From Pezizomycotina sp. ARF18 (lineage: Eukaryota > Ascomycota), in contig AZLU01000005.1 in assembly GCA_002224055.1 (NCBI GenBank), forward strand, positions 186,001 through 250,000: 64,000 nucleotides of DNA, in the 5' to 3' direction. Positions 34,440 to 45,049 of the stretch are shown here, piece by piece. The stretch's first letter is position 1. Every line of letters begins with the position of its first letter. The position numbers and the translations under genes were made by a program. The notes beneath the pieces are model-generated. The model worked only from the letters and a program-made list of their open reading frames with translations, made no database searches and had not been told where the DNA came from.

Positions 34440-35921
34440 AATATTTTACTTGAATAACTTCCATGCCCGGAAACGGCATGACAACGACGAGGTAAACGCC
34501 CATGCACGCGTGGCAAAAATGCTATGTTGAATAAACATAACAACCTGTAACTTCCTGAGACCCTTCTCCTTTACCCTGGGATTCATCGCGAACGCCTTCC
34601 GCCACAGCGGTACTCGCGCGTTCCAATCCTCCAACCGCTCCTGCGCCTTCTTCACGTCGAAATCGTCAAAGTACACTTCGAACGCGCTACTCGAATCAGA
34701 CCTCGACCTCGGTGCGACAGAGTTCGCAGGTTTTTTGAGACCATCAGATGTGCCGCCTGCTGCTATACGATACGATTTTGCGTGGCTTTCTTCATCTTTG
34801 TTACGTACCTCTGCCGCTGATTGTGACTTGCTCCGTCCGTGTTTCGATATGCGTACGCTTGACGTGGCGAATTCTTCGGGGTCGTCCCACGGATCGATTA
34901 AACGTCGCCCGTTGCACGAATAATAACGCGCATATACCGCGATGGCCAGAACAGTATGCTAGAACACCGTACCATAATACCCCGCGGGAAGCAATCTCCA
35001 TGCTTTATTAACGGGCGATAGTATAAGAAGTATTGCAGTGGTCAGTGCGACGATGAATGTGAATGTGAAAACGATGTATCCTATCCTCGATCGCCACTTG
35101 TTGCGTTTTCCGAGGGATAGTTGTCGGATGATGAAATTGACGTAAGATTGTACGCGGAGGGTGTATTCGACGGCTTGAAGTATAGGGAGGAAAGCGGATG
35201 GAGAGGTAGTGTGTGATAGTGCTTCGAGTGTTTGTGTCCGTTCCCAGTTCGTCAGGTTTAGTTCTAGTGGGGAGTTTGGTAGGAGGAAGATGGAGATTAT
35301 ACGTTGGATTTCGGGGCGGAAAGGTTGGAATCGAAAGCTGCATATTCTCAATTAGCGTACCGTATATACAAGCATTTCATAAGAGAAAATCCTACTGACA
35401 TTCTTTGCTTGGTAATGGTGTTGTGTTGTGTTAAGATCGGTATTTGTGACGATAACGTCGTGATGGTCCTTCACTGACGATAGCTTTCCTTCCATGTATC
35501 CTTCGACCACTCGGGACTACCGACCTTCTCTTGATCCGATAACTTTCTCCACCGGGCGCTATAGTCCATATACCATAGATAAAATTTGAGGTTTTCGGCG
35601 GAGTGTTCGTCGAATCGCAAGAAATTCATGAAATCCTTTAACCGCAAAGGCTAAAATCATACGATGATACTGTCAATCATCTATATCCTTACATCGCTTC
35701 CCATACGTATTGATAGAAGAAAACGGCATAATACTACTAACCCACATGAGCTGGTCCTTAACGCATCGGTCGAACTTGAGTCTGTCTGGTATACCCTTCG
35801 TCCGCGGGTCGAAATCCCCGCTCAGGATAACTTCGACGCGGAACTTCCCATCCTTCTTTCCATCCTTAGTTGGCGCCTCGCAGGGTGCTGTTGGCCGACG
35901 ATAACATAGCGAATCCAGCAT
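34440..35921 (-). CDS. RGS-domain protein with C-terminal membrane segments
   Basis: Regulators of G-protein signalling bind G-alpha; this fungal subfamily adds transmembrane helices. Exon 1 (35921-35742) reads KDGKFRVEVILSGDFDPRTK and RLKFDRCVKDQ; after the intron (GTTAGT...TTTTAG) exon 2 starts at 35650 with PLRLKDFMNFLRFDEHSAEN and LKFYLWYMDYSARW, the start of the RGS fold. Further down: EIQRIISIFLLPNSPLELNL, HTTSPSAFLPILQAVEYTLR, VQSYVNFIIR, then a helix YIVFTFTFIVALTTAILLIL. A charged stretch with DPWDDPEEFA and YFDDFDVKKAQERLEDWNAR leads to a last hydrophobic segment MGVYLVVVMPFPGMEVI near 34450-34500. Internal exon borders between 35480 and 35350 and the exact stop are unresolved, with frame changes near 34960 and 34530. 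Confidence 0.78.
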
Positions 35922-37424
35922 CGTCCAAAACGTTTTTCGTCTCTATTGTTTATTGGTAAGGAGACGATATCAAATTTTCTGCTTCAGCGCATAGATATCA
36001 TTATCATCTCGAAATTTCGCCATCGATGTCTTTCGGTTCGGTCTAATGCGAAGGTTGAATTCCGGGTTTTCAACAAGAATTCAGGGCGGGCGCCCGATTA
36101 TAAGTTAACCTAAGAGGAACCCGTAACAGACTATTCCTTAGAAACAGTCATCTCCGTGGACACGGAGATCTCGCCTCCTCTTTCCTTGATTCCCGGTGTG
36201 GTTAGACTAGGATATTCCATGGCGCAAAAAAAAAAAAAAAAAAGAGGGCTCATCTCCACGGGCTATCGCTGATGAAACGATTTAGGCTCCGAATACGGGC
36301 AATCATATGAGGTATTAAGGCTTTCTTTCGTCGGCAGAAGCACGGCAATCGAGGAAAAGCCACCATCACCAAAGACGAATCGAATCATGGGTATTTTTGG
36401 GTGGAGACCCACATGGGTTTTTCCCTGTTGTGGGGCATCGCTCATATAGACTTGATGTTGACTAGTTAGCGCGCAGGGACAGGAAAATTCCATCGCCAGA
36501 TTCGTCACCATCAGAAAAAATCCTTCTGATTCTTCGGTTGAATCCACATTGCCGCAGCAGGCTTCTTCCAATAATTACTCTCTAAGGGATCTTTCCCATA
36601 CTTAGGGCATGTTTATAAGTTTGGTTTATCAGTTTTCGAAACACGTTGATCAGCAAACAAAGAGTGCATGGTCGTGTATATAAAGACATTCATTTGGGCT
36701 CAAGGATAGGCAACCTCGTATCGAGAAGCTCGACTCCACGTCTATTGGCGGGGTTCAGTCTTAATTCATTTGAAGGTCTCAATAGGGAGGATCTTTATCG
36801 GTAATCCTATTATTCGTTCTATTTACTAAAATCCCCAATTCCTAAATAAAGAGTGAACTCTCTTCTGTATAAATTTATGAATAGTCACACGGCAGATAAT
36901 TTCTCAGAACAATGAAAATTAGGCGAGGTCCAGGCCACTTGAGACATGGCGTTTGTTCTTTTTACGCCATTCACCTCGATGGAGACCGCCTTCAAGCTGT
37001 ATCTGCCAATCGTTTAAGCCACGGAAATACTTTGCACCGCCGTTCTCCTCCGCAATTGCATGGCTAATATTCAAATTAAATGGCCTATAGTTGTCGACTA
37101 CTGTGTATAAAGCTTGCTTTCAGGGGCGTCTAGACCGCATGATCTAGCCACTTGATGTATCTGACGGCGAAATCGCTATGTGGAGATATTTTAATCAAAA
37201 CATATTATTCTCATAAAATCGTATGTTCATATCGTGTTCATTATTTTTTCAAGGCCACAGTAGTTACTTGACTTCCAGAATACCTTGAGAAGAACAAGTA
37301 GCAAGCTAAGCTCTCCATCCAATACCTTGAGACCTCAGCATTTGCTCAGGCAGTCGTATTTTACTACAGAATAACATCCCCAAAATTCGAGTTTTATTTT
37401 CGTTTGTTGCAAGTTCTCGCCCCT
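35922..37424. other. Intergenic spacer, one unrecognised frame
   Basis: Contains an 18-bp A run at 36226-36243 and a minus-strand frame of 102 codons (36571-36263, MEEACCGNVDSTEESEGFFL start) with no recognised family. Nothing else supported. Confidence 0.45.
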
Positions 37425-38723
37425 TTATTCCGCCTTCTCGCCCTTCCAGTCTTCCGGGAACGCCTTATCAAAATCCACGAACGTGAACTGTACCTAACCT
37501 TGTCGTTCTTCTGCATCTCTCCGCCTTCTTTGCAACCCGCCTCGCTCAAAGGGATCTGCTCGACCACAGCTTGACATTCTTCTCCTCCGCAGCTTCAACA
37601 TCTCCAGCATCTCCTTCCTACTCCCAATGTGCGACCCACCGATCGAGCAACCATTCCCCATAAACGCGAAAGCGCTATATTCGGCAAGCCCTTCTCCGGA
37701 AGAGCTACACTAATAAAACGACCGTTAACGACCAGAGTAGAGAAGTACTCCTCGATATCGAACTGATCGACCGCATTTGCAGTGTTAATTATTATATCGA
37801 ACTTGAACGCGAGCGGTTTAGACAGTCTTTTTCCGTTGTGACGACGAATTCCTTCGCTCCCATTTTCAGCGCGTCGTCCTTTTTGGAGGAGGAGTGCGAC
37901 AGGACGGTGACTTCGGCGCCGAGGGCGTTGGCGAAGAGGACGGCGGCGTGGCCGAGGCCGCCGAGACCGACGACGGCGACTTTCTTACCGGGACCGCAAC
38001 CGTTACGGGACGAGGGGCTGTAGACTGTGATGCCGGCGCAGAGCATGGGAGCAGCTTCGGCCGTGGCGATTCCGTCGGGGATCTTGAAGGTGAAATATTC
38101 GTGGGCGCGGATGTAGTTCGCGTAGCCGCCCTGGGCGAAGGTGCCGTCGGGGTAGTAGGCGTTGTACGTATCTGCGTCATCCCATTTCATAACCAATTAG
38201 CCGCTTGATTTTAAATAAATATGCAATATGCGGGAAGGAGAAAAAGGAGAGAGAGAAAGGGGTGGAGAAAGGGCGACCTACCGACTTGCTTCGTGCAGTA
38301 ATTCTCATTGTCATTCTTGCACTGCGGGCAATCGAGGCACGAGAGGATTTGCGCGCCAACACCGACGCGATCGCCGACTTTGACATCCTTAACCTTTCGA
38401 GCCAACCTTGACGGCGCGGCCGACGATCTCGTGGCCGACGGTGAGGGGCAGCTCCTTGGCTTCGCCCCAGCCGGCAGTAATGGTGTGAACGTCCGAGCCG
38501 CAACACCCGCAAGCGATGATCTTGACGTCGATGTCATGGTCACCCATGGGCTTGGGTTTGTACTGTAGGCATGGTGTTAGCGTTCGAGTTCTGAGAGGGG
38601 GAATTGTGGCGATTGTATCGCGAGGGCGGGGCGTTGACGACGTCATACCTCGCCGCGGGAGAACGTGCTCCAGTTCCTGTGATCCCTGATCTGGAAGCCT
38701 TCGAAAGTATCTGGATAACCCAT
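37425..38723 (-). CDS. Zinc-dependent NADP(H) alcohol dehydrogenase (cinnamyl-alcohol dehydrogenase / Adh6-like)
   Basis: Interconverts aldehydes and alcohols with NADP(H); closest by eye to yeast Adh6/Adh7. Exons 38723-38649, 38562-38282 and 38171 onward, with introns of 86 and 110 bp. Product: [37 protein letters not shown] (catalytic-zinc Cys), [13 protein letters not shown] (catalytic-zinc His), [25 protein letters not shown] (four structural-zinc cysteines), [45 protein letters not shown] (nucleotide fold), then [50 protein letters not shown], and [16 protein letters not shown] to the stop. All catalytic and metal residues are present. At least six one-base frame changes (for example near 38395 and 37823) break the frame; most lie in short homopolymers, so the gene itself may be intact. 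Confidence 0.9.
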
Positions 38724-39887
38724 TTGACGTATTTCTTACGCTGATGCAATTGACTATTTTAGAGATTTTTTTGTTAGGATGGGCCAGTTGTAATGTTTGA
38801 TGTTTTGTGCTGCTCGGTGGTGATCAATTTTGTTTATATAGAAATGTTCTTGCGGATTTACAAATGGCGGGAAAAAAATAAATAAATAAATAAATAACTG
38901 CTGGTGTTACCAAGACGAAAAGGCCAGGGTTAATATTGAAATAACAATATCCCCGTCGCGAACTCCTCTCTCTTCAATGCTACATTCTGAATTAATAATT
39001 AGCACTTAATCCTCGCGGCGAGATATCCGGTTCGCCTGCTGTACCTGGTGGTGATATCATTCTGTTTCGGCTAAAGTGTTGGGACGGAAAACATCCAATG
39101 ACGTGGAGGATGCTAGCGACCGGTGCTAGACTCGAGTCGGTATTTCGTATCGGTTCCGTGGGATTCGCCATCCGTATCTAGCGGGGACTTCCGCCGGATA
39201 ATACGATCTTGCGGGGGTGCTCTTAGAAGAAGCTTTTCCAACGGCGGTTGGATATCACTTCCGAAGAAGCTTGAGTCAACGGGGTTCACTTCCTCCATCG
39301 TCGCGATAACACCCGTTCACTCTGGGCTAGGTGCCTTTGTATGTCTCTTTCCGTTGTTAAATGTTTCTGAATCATGGCAATGGTACGAATTGCTCTGGAT
39401 AAGCTATGATAAGCCGAATCTATCTTGAGTAAACATGCTTTAAATGCAATTTTCGACGATCAGAAGCTGAAGCTCGTAGAAGAAAGAAAGATGTGTTTCG
39501 AGACTATAAAGTACTGGGAGAGCATGTGTAGATAAATACAATAAATCTAACTTCGGGATTTTTCGGCGAGGTCTTCAATCGAGCAGTTGGAATATAACAA
39601 TATCACAATAGCTTTGGACAATATTGGAAGGGAGAAATACATACGAGAACAAATGTGTAATTAGAACTATAATTCTAACATCTAAAGAACTTCGATATCT
39701 GGTTTCACTGAATTCAAAGTAATTATCAGTGGCGGGTTGATAGACAAATGTTCTATATTGCGTATAATGTTTAATATATCAATGATCGTCATTGCTTCTG
39801 TAGATCAAATATTATTCACATGATTCGGGTATTGAAGTTTTAGACCAGGCCAACTACTTCAGTTCAATATAGATACAAGCTCCGAAA
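38724..39887. other. Intergenic spacer with AAAT microsatellite
   Basis: An (AAAT)n tract lies at about 38875-38898. Short frames at 39113-39428 carry no motif. Confidence 0.5.
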
Positions 39888-40366
39888 TTAGACTCCAAAT
39901 TCTTTAGTCCAGAGATATAAACAGACGGAGAGTAACGTATTCCACGTCGAGTTATACCGAGAGCTGTACCGGTTGCTTCCTGTCCTGTATTGAAGATCCT
40001 CAGGATCCACGACTAAAATTGACACTTGCCGAGAGTGGAGGTCGTAGACAACACCAAGGAACCGAGTGGTTCTCGTGATCAACAGGAAGCCTTTTGTAAC
40101 TTTCCATGTTGATATTTCAGTGTAACCATCGGAGCTTTCATATAAGAATCTGCTGTCATCAACATGTGCCATGGTAGCCTAACCACGCGGAGATTGCGTG
40201 CGCCGCCTGAAAATCCAAGTTGTCGATCTTTACAACTGGGCACCTGTCGGTATTGCCTGTATCTGGGTCGACAACAAGGACAGGATTGGGGGAAAGAAGG
40301 GAAAGAGAGCGGCCCACGTGCATACATGAGTAAATCCTTATAATCCTTATAACATTGCAAAAACAA
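39888..40366 (-). CDS. Hypothetical protein
   Basis: Two overlapping frames appear to be one protein: VLVVDPDTGNTDRCPVVKI, then AWLGYHGTMAHVDDSRFLYE, SSDGYTEISTWKVTKGFLLI, TRFLGVVYDLHSRQVSILVV and DPEDLQYRTGSNRYSS. The alternation of short hydrophobic strands with VVDP/YD-turns suggests a beta-propeller-like protein, but no repeat is diagnostic. It sits tail-side of the cysteine-rich F-box gene on the same strand. Function unknown. Confidence 0.3.
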
Positions 40367-40421
40367 AAATAGGTTACAAGGCTAGGATGCTAATGATTCT
40401 GCACATTCTATTTTTTATATC

Positions 40422-41394
40422 TCAAGTATTCGGCTCCGATTGTCTGAGGAAACTAGAAAATGACCATCTAGACTCCTTAGGACCCGTAGCCCTCTGTTTG
40501 AGACCTAGCTCCTCCGCGAACTCATTCCACCCACCCAACTCATTCCTGTGACATTCTGTGGAACTGCAGAACATATCGCCCTCCAGCTTTCCGTCCTGAT
40601 TAAGTGTATCAACCGATGTAGCCTCCAAAATACCGTCGCAGTCTATAAAATCGCAGTGCCTATGTCTGTAAACGCCCGTATCGATAATGTGACAACCCGG
40701 TGCATAAGGCTGATGACAATGGCTGTGGCAGTTACAGCGATTTACGCATCCTTCGACACCCTCCCAGCATGTTGCATCGCTGCTAGTTGCGTTACCGCAG
40801 TCAGGACACTTTAGCGCTGTGTTTCCCGACAATCCAGGATAAATCCACCTCGCAAATGTACCCAGGCTCTCCCCAAGTCCCGGAAACTCCGCTTCCTTAT
40901 CCTTCTTAAACATGACCCTACCGACGATCTTCCCTTCATTCTCTGTAATCCACTCCTCCAGCTCCTCGTCGTAAACGCACCACTCGCCGTGAACTTTGAG
41001 CGGAATATAACCTCCTTCCTCTCTCATGATCCTCGCGCGGCATTTCAGGCAGGTGTCTTTACACCCGTCGCTAAAATGCACTATGGTCCGCAGGACTTTA
41101 GCGCAGGTCGTGCAGGCCGCGTACAGATTATACGGCATCACGATGCCGTGGGCGCGAAGCAATTCTTCTGTAAGTCGGTGGCTTCAGCGAGGACGAAGTC
41201 CACCCGCGATCGCCAAACCCAATTTTGCCCCACTAGTACATCGTTGAAGCGGCGGCAGGTAAGCCGGAGGGAGGCGATGTCGGGATAGGTAGCAGGCAGA
41301 ATATGGACGTTAGCATCTCCTCTGGGAAGTTGTCCGTAAGAATATACGCGGATGTTATTGTAGCGCGAGCGAGCTTGTTCGATCTGTGGTCCAT
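40422..41394 (-). CDS. F-box protein with cysteine-rich, probably zinc-binding body
   Basis: The frame from ATG 41394 gives LTDNFPEEMLTSIFCLLP, an F-box start, continued in the next frame by SLRLTCRRFNDVLVGQNWVW and FVLAEATDLQ. After a second change near 41165 the main frame runs NLYAACTTCAKVLRTIVHF, CKDTCLKCRARIM, a Trp-rich middle, then CPDCGNA, CWEGVEGCVNRCNCHSHCH, HRHCDFIDCD and FCSSTECHR. CxxC and CxC pairs together with histidines suggest bound zinc. Probable SCF adaptor; the cysteine array may recognise a partner. The C-terminus (FSSFLRQSEPNT) and stop at 40422 look natural. Upstream in-frame codons without an ATG exist to 41439. Confidence 0.65.
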
Positions 41395-42209
41395 GTTCGC
41401 GATCGGTCCTTGGTGGGACTTATCCAGTGCGATGCTCAAGGACGCAATGAATTAAGCGATGTCCATAGAAAGGTTCTGTATCTTGGATATTTAATTCCGT
41501 TGGAGATATAGCTACGAAGAGCCGCATTCTGCTTGTCCAATAGAAAACCAATACGTTTTTATACGAAAGGAAACCCCATTTACTTGTAGAGAGTTGCCTT
41601 GCCAAAAATGCAGAATCGAATAGTGGATACATATCTGCGCCGTGGTTTTTAGCTTTGAAAACATGTTGTGGAGTCTGCCCTCAAAACCTTTCCCAAGACA
41701 CTCAGGATTTCGAACTCTTATGAATTACCGTCGTCTCAATACGGAGCTAGTAATCTGAACGTAACGCTCAGATACTCTATTCGAAAAGCTGTAGCTCGCT
41801 CGAGGCTCTGTGCTGGCAATCTCTCCCTGGCACATGTTCCCTGTCGGATGTCGGTGAGCATATGAGTCAGCAAAAGCTTTCACGTCCCGCCAATTAGAGC
41901 CATCAAGGTGAAATGAAAATATAAACGTTGCGATAGCCATAACGACCTCGAATTCCTATCCATATATTCCTTTTCTCATAATCGTTGATATCGCCCTGGG
42001 TATCGACGATTCTATCCGCTTAAGCATCATTAGGCCTCGCAAGACGTATGTAGTCCCCATGTCGCATAACAAGATCGCCGAGAAGTTCCACGCGCTGTAC
42101 CCTAGCGAGAACAAAACGATGTACGGCGCTCTCCCGGGCGTCCACGCCGTATTTACCGAATCCTGCCGCCGTTCTTTCGCCCTATAGACCGCCCCGACGT
42201 TCCCGACGC
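41395..42209. other. Spacer with possible gene remnant
   Basis: On the plus strand, about 41975-42185 reads as an open piece (KTYVVPMSHNKIAEKFHALY, YGALPGVHAVFTESCRRSF) that could be the end of a lost or frame-split gene preceding the DUF7730-like pair; no start or domain could be fixed. The minus-strand frames here look like mirrors. Confidence 0.3.
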
Positions 42210-42892
42210 ATGGCCGGAGGTTCCTTCCCGTCCTCCGAGCCATTGCCGCAAGACCAGTCGCCGCTTTTCTCCAAGCTACCGCTAGAAGTACGACGGCTGA
42301 TTTATCATTTCACAGTACCACGCTGGAACTGCAGGATATCGACGGCGCACCAGTCATAGACGTATGGGCGAAGGATGGCCTTACGCTCCGCAATCGGTTG
42401 CCAAAGGCGTCGATACGGCGGGTATGGAGATTTTATATACGTGCAAGCGCGTTTGCGACGAAGCTACGGAATACATCTACAAAAACGCGTACTTCCGGCT
42501 CCACAGTAATTTTTCCACCGGCGGGTATAGTACGTTCCTCAACACCATCGGGAGAAGAATCGGGGTTATTAAGTAAGATAGAAGTATATTTCGCTCGGAG
42601 AACTTTAATGCTTTGCTCGAGCGGATCGGATCGGACTGCCCGAATTTATTAAAGCTGAGGGTTTATTTGCGGAAGCACCATCTTCCAGAGGCAGCATGAT
42701 GAGAAAATGCTTCTACGGCTGGTGAATGTGTATGGATTATCAGACAGGGTGGAGCTTCAACGGCAGCCAGAAGGGCCCAGGTCCTCCATTGTTTTCTCTG
42801 AGGACAAGATGGACGGGCATATCGGAGACTGCTATTTGACTTGTGAGCGAGGTCGCCGCAGAGGTCACCAGCGAAAGATTCTAGGGTTTTGA
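42210..42892 (+). CDS. DUF7730-like protein (copy 1)
   Basis: The ATG at 42210 opens a polar leader followed by SPLFSKLPLEVRRLIYHFTV, the FxxLPxEVRxxIY signature of the fungal DUF7730/F-box-like family. Next in shifted frames: LELQDIDGAPVIDVWAKDGL, MEILYTCKRVCDEATEYIYK (the family's LxxCKRVxxEAxxxxY block), NAYFRLHSNF, SENFNALLERIGSDCPNLLK and LVNVYGLSDRVELQRQ, ending ILGF. Several frame changes (near 42325, 42400, 42575, 42690). Function of the family is unknown; the start resembles an F-box and could serve a similar docking role. Confidence 0.6.
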
Positions 42893-43453
42893 TTTCGAAT
42901 CTCTTAAATTATAGTCCGAAACATAGTCTTTTGGACTTCCCGGATAATGTATTGGGGCGAATCTACGACTTCCTTATCCCTTCGGACACAATCATCAGGA
43001 TTCAAAAACTCGCACGTTCGGAAAACGCCCGTTCTATAAAATTCTTGAAGAAGGGTGGAACTGTAGACCTTTATACGCCGCCGCCGCCGTTCATTTACAG
43101 CTCGGAAGGAAAGACAACGACGCGCCGAAATTTGGATGTCAGACTTCCACACGCTCGCGCCGACATGCAAGAAAATATCGGAGGAAGTTGCCAAGAGGGT
43201 ATACGGACAAAACACTTTCCAGCTCTGCATCGGAAGGTACGACTGGCTTCTTGACACATCTCGAAGAAACCTGAGCATGGTCCAGAAAATCGACATTATT
43301 GTGCAAGATTATTTTTTACTGGGTAAGAGAGGGTTTAGAATTATCAACGCTGGACTCCTCAGGCTCTGTCGTGAGGTAGAGAGCGGGAACAGCGAGTTGA
43401 CAGAGCTCACGGTATACGTTCCAAGTTGGAACTACCTTTTGTGTTCTTTATGA
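42893..43453 (+). CDS. DUF7730-like protein (copy 2)
   Basis: Immediately downstream of copy 1 in the same orientation. HSLLDFPDNVLGRIYDFLIP matches the domain start, followed by SDFHTLAPTCKKISEEVAKR and VYGQNTFQLCIGRYDWLLD, the equivalent of the CKRV..EA..Y block, and then MVQKIDIIVQDYFLLGKRGF. A frame change lies near 43135. No ATG precedes the domain in frame, so the start is unresolved; the spacing suggests a tandem duplicate of copy 1, though the two are well diverged and could conceivably be one fused gene. Confidence 0.5.
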
Positions 43454-43860
43454 AGGGCTACTTGAAAAGACTAAGGAATAACGGAGTGGTGATGAAGGTT
43501 ACAGCGTCGACAAGACTGTGGTAGTAGAGGGTGAAAAAGAGGAACAAGGAAGGAAGACATGGAAGAAGAGAGGGGAGACGATCAACGAGGACGTAACTTG
43601 GTACTTAGATAAAGATAACGCATGGGTGTGGGATTTTCAAGCGAAGGAATGGAAGCCAGCCAGTGATGTGTGGGATTGGATTGAAGCTTGAGCTCCAACG
43701 AAGGTACTCTCTGAGTGTGGAAAAATTGCTGTAAAAATCATTCGGTGTCATTTTATAACATCGTTCTTGCGATACCCATATGAAGATCACTAGAGGTGAG
43801 CCGATAGAGAGTGTGAGCTGCCACGATTGCAATCCGTTGTTCGCAGCCCCACGAGATTGA

Positions 43861-44259
43861 TTAAGATCTAATCTGTTCGCAAAGCTGAAGATGCTTTATA
43901 TCGTTGTTAAGAAGATAGACGTAGCCTAGCCGTTTATGCGTATACCAAGGAAGATAGAGATGCATATAAAGAAGCCAGACACTATACCTCTCGCAGTAAT
44001 CTGACAAGTAGAAAGAACTATAGCAAAATCTTCTCCGCCAATTTGAGGGATCGATCCTATATAGATTCTGCGTCTCATTCAGCTCAAGAAAGTGGTACTC
44101 ATTCCGAATAGCACCTATCAGACTAAATAATTTACATAATGCAACCAAAAATTTCATGAGGGAGACGTGGTGATAGATATCGAAACCAAGGTAGTTTACG
44201 TCGTGGCACACTACGGGAATCGCCAGGTAGTCAATCCTCACGAGCCTCGAAGTCGCCAA
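43861..44259 (-). CDS. Hypothetical protein
   Basis: A single open frame of 132 codons with an ATG: MATSRLVRIDYLAIPVVCHD then VNYLGFDIYHHVSLMKFLV, ending KHLQLCEQIRS. Rich in Tyr, Leu and aromatic residues with patches that could be helices of a globular protein; no family recognised. Unlike most genes here it is unbroken, but at this length a chance frame is not excluded. Confidence 0.3.
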   Translation of the reverse strand: MATSRLVRIDYLAIPVVCHDVNYLGFDIYHHVSLMKFLVALCKLFSLIGAIRNEYHFLELNETQNLYRIDPSNWRRRFCYSSFYLSDYCERYSVWLLYMHLYLPWYTHKRLGYVYLLNNDIKHLQLCEQIRS

Positions 44260-45049
44260 CTTAGGGAGTATTAGTACAGATTAGAGAATCCTTTGGACGT
44301 CCGGGCCGGCGAACAACGACTATGGGAGAAAAGGCTGCGCCGGCATCCTGGTCAGCAACGATTGCCTAATGGTCCCAGATAAGGCGGCCATCGGGATGTA
44401 GCCGTGGCAATCCCAACCCGACGAAGTGGCTCGTAATTGACTGTTTGACACAAATGGGAAATACAAAGTTTAGCTGGTATTATAGCGTCTCCGAACGGGT
44501 ATAGACAGAACGATAGACAGAACGTATCGCCGGGTTCAAGCGATAATGAATGGAAAGGATGGCAAGAAGAGATGATAGCTGAGAGACCGATAGTTTTGTG
44601 ATAGAATGCTCTTTTGAACTTTTTCTAACTCTCATTTTCCCATTTTCTATTTCCCTTTTGCCTTTCGCGTTCTGTGTCTTCTGTGTGTAGCATTGAGTAT
44701 GATTCTTTCTGACGCATAGTCACTGTTGGGAAGGCGCCGTTGATTTAGAAACATAGTATAGGAAATAGCAATGAATATTTAGTCGCAGCGTGTAGCGATC
44801 TGGGAGCTCACGCTGAGAGGCGGTAGACTGGAAAGACTCAAGGGCAGGGTCGAATCAATAATCTCTAGATTATGTGTACTACTACACGGATGCTATATGA
44901 TAATATGGTATATCAGCTCTGCGACGGAACTTCAATGCTCCTCGAAGCCTGTAGTGGCCGTACATGCTTTGGCCTGCCCAAATTACTATCCATCGACGTC
45001 GTTCTCTGTAAAACCAACCGCTGCGGTGTAACCATTGCGGGCTCCGTAG
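44260..45049. other. Intergenic spacer
   Basis: No convincing gene. A direct repeat of ACGATAGACAGA/AACG type occurs near 44500-44525. Confidence 0.45.
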
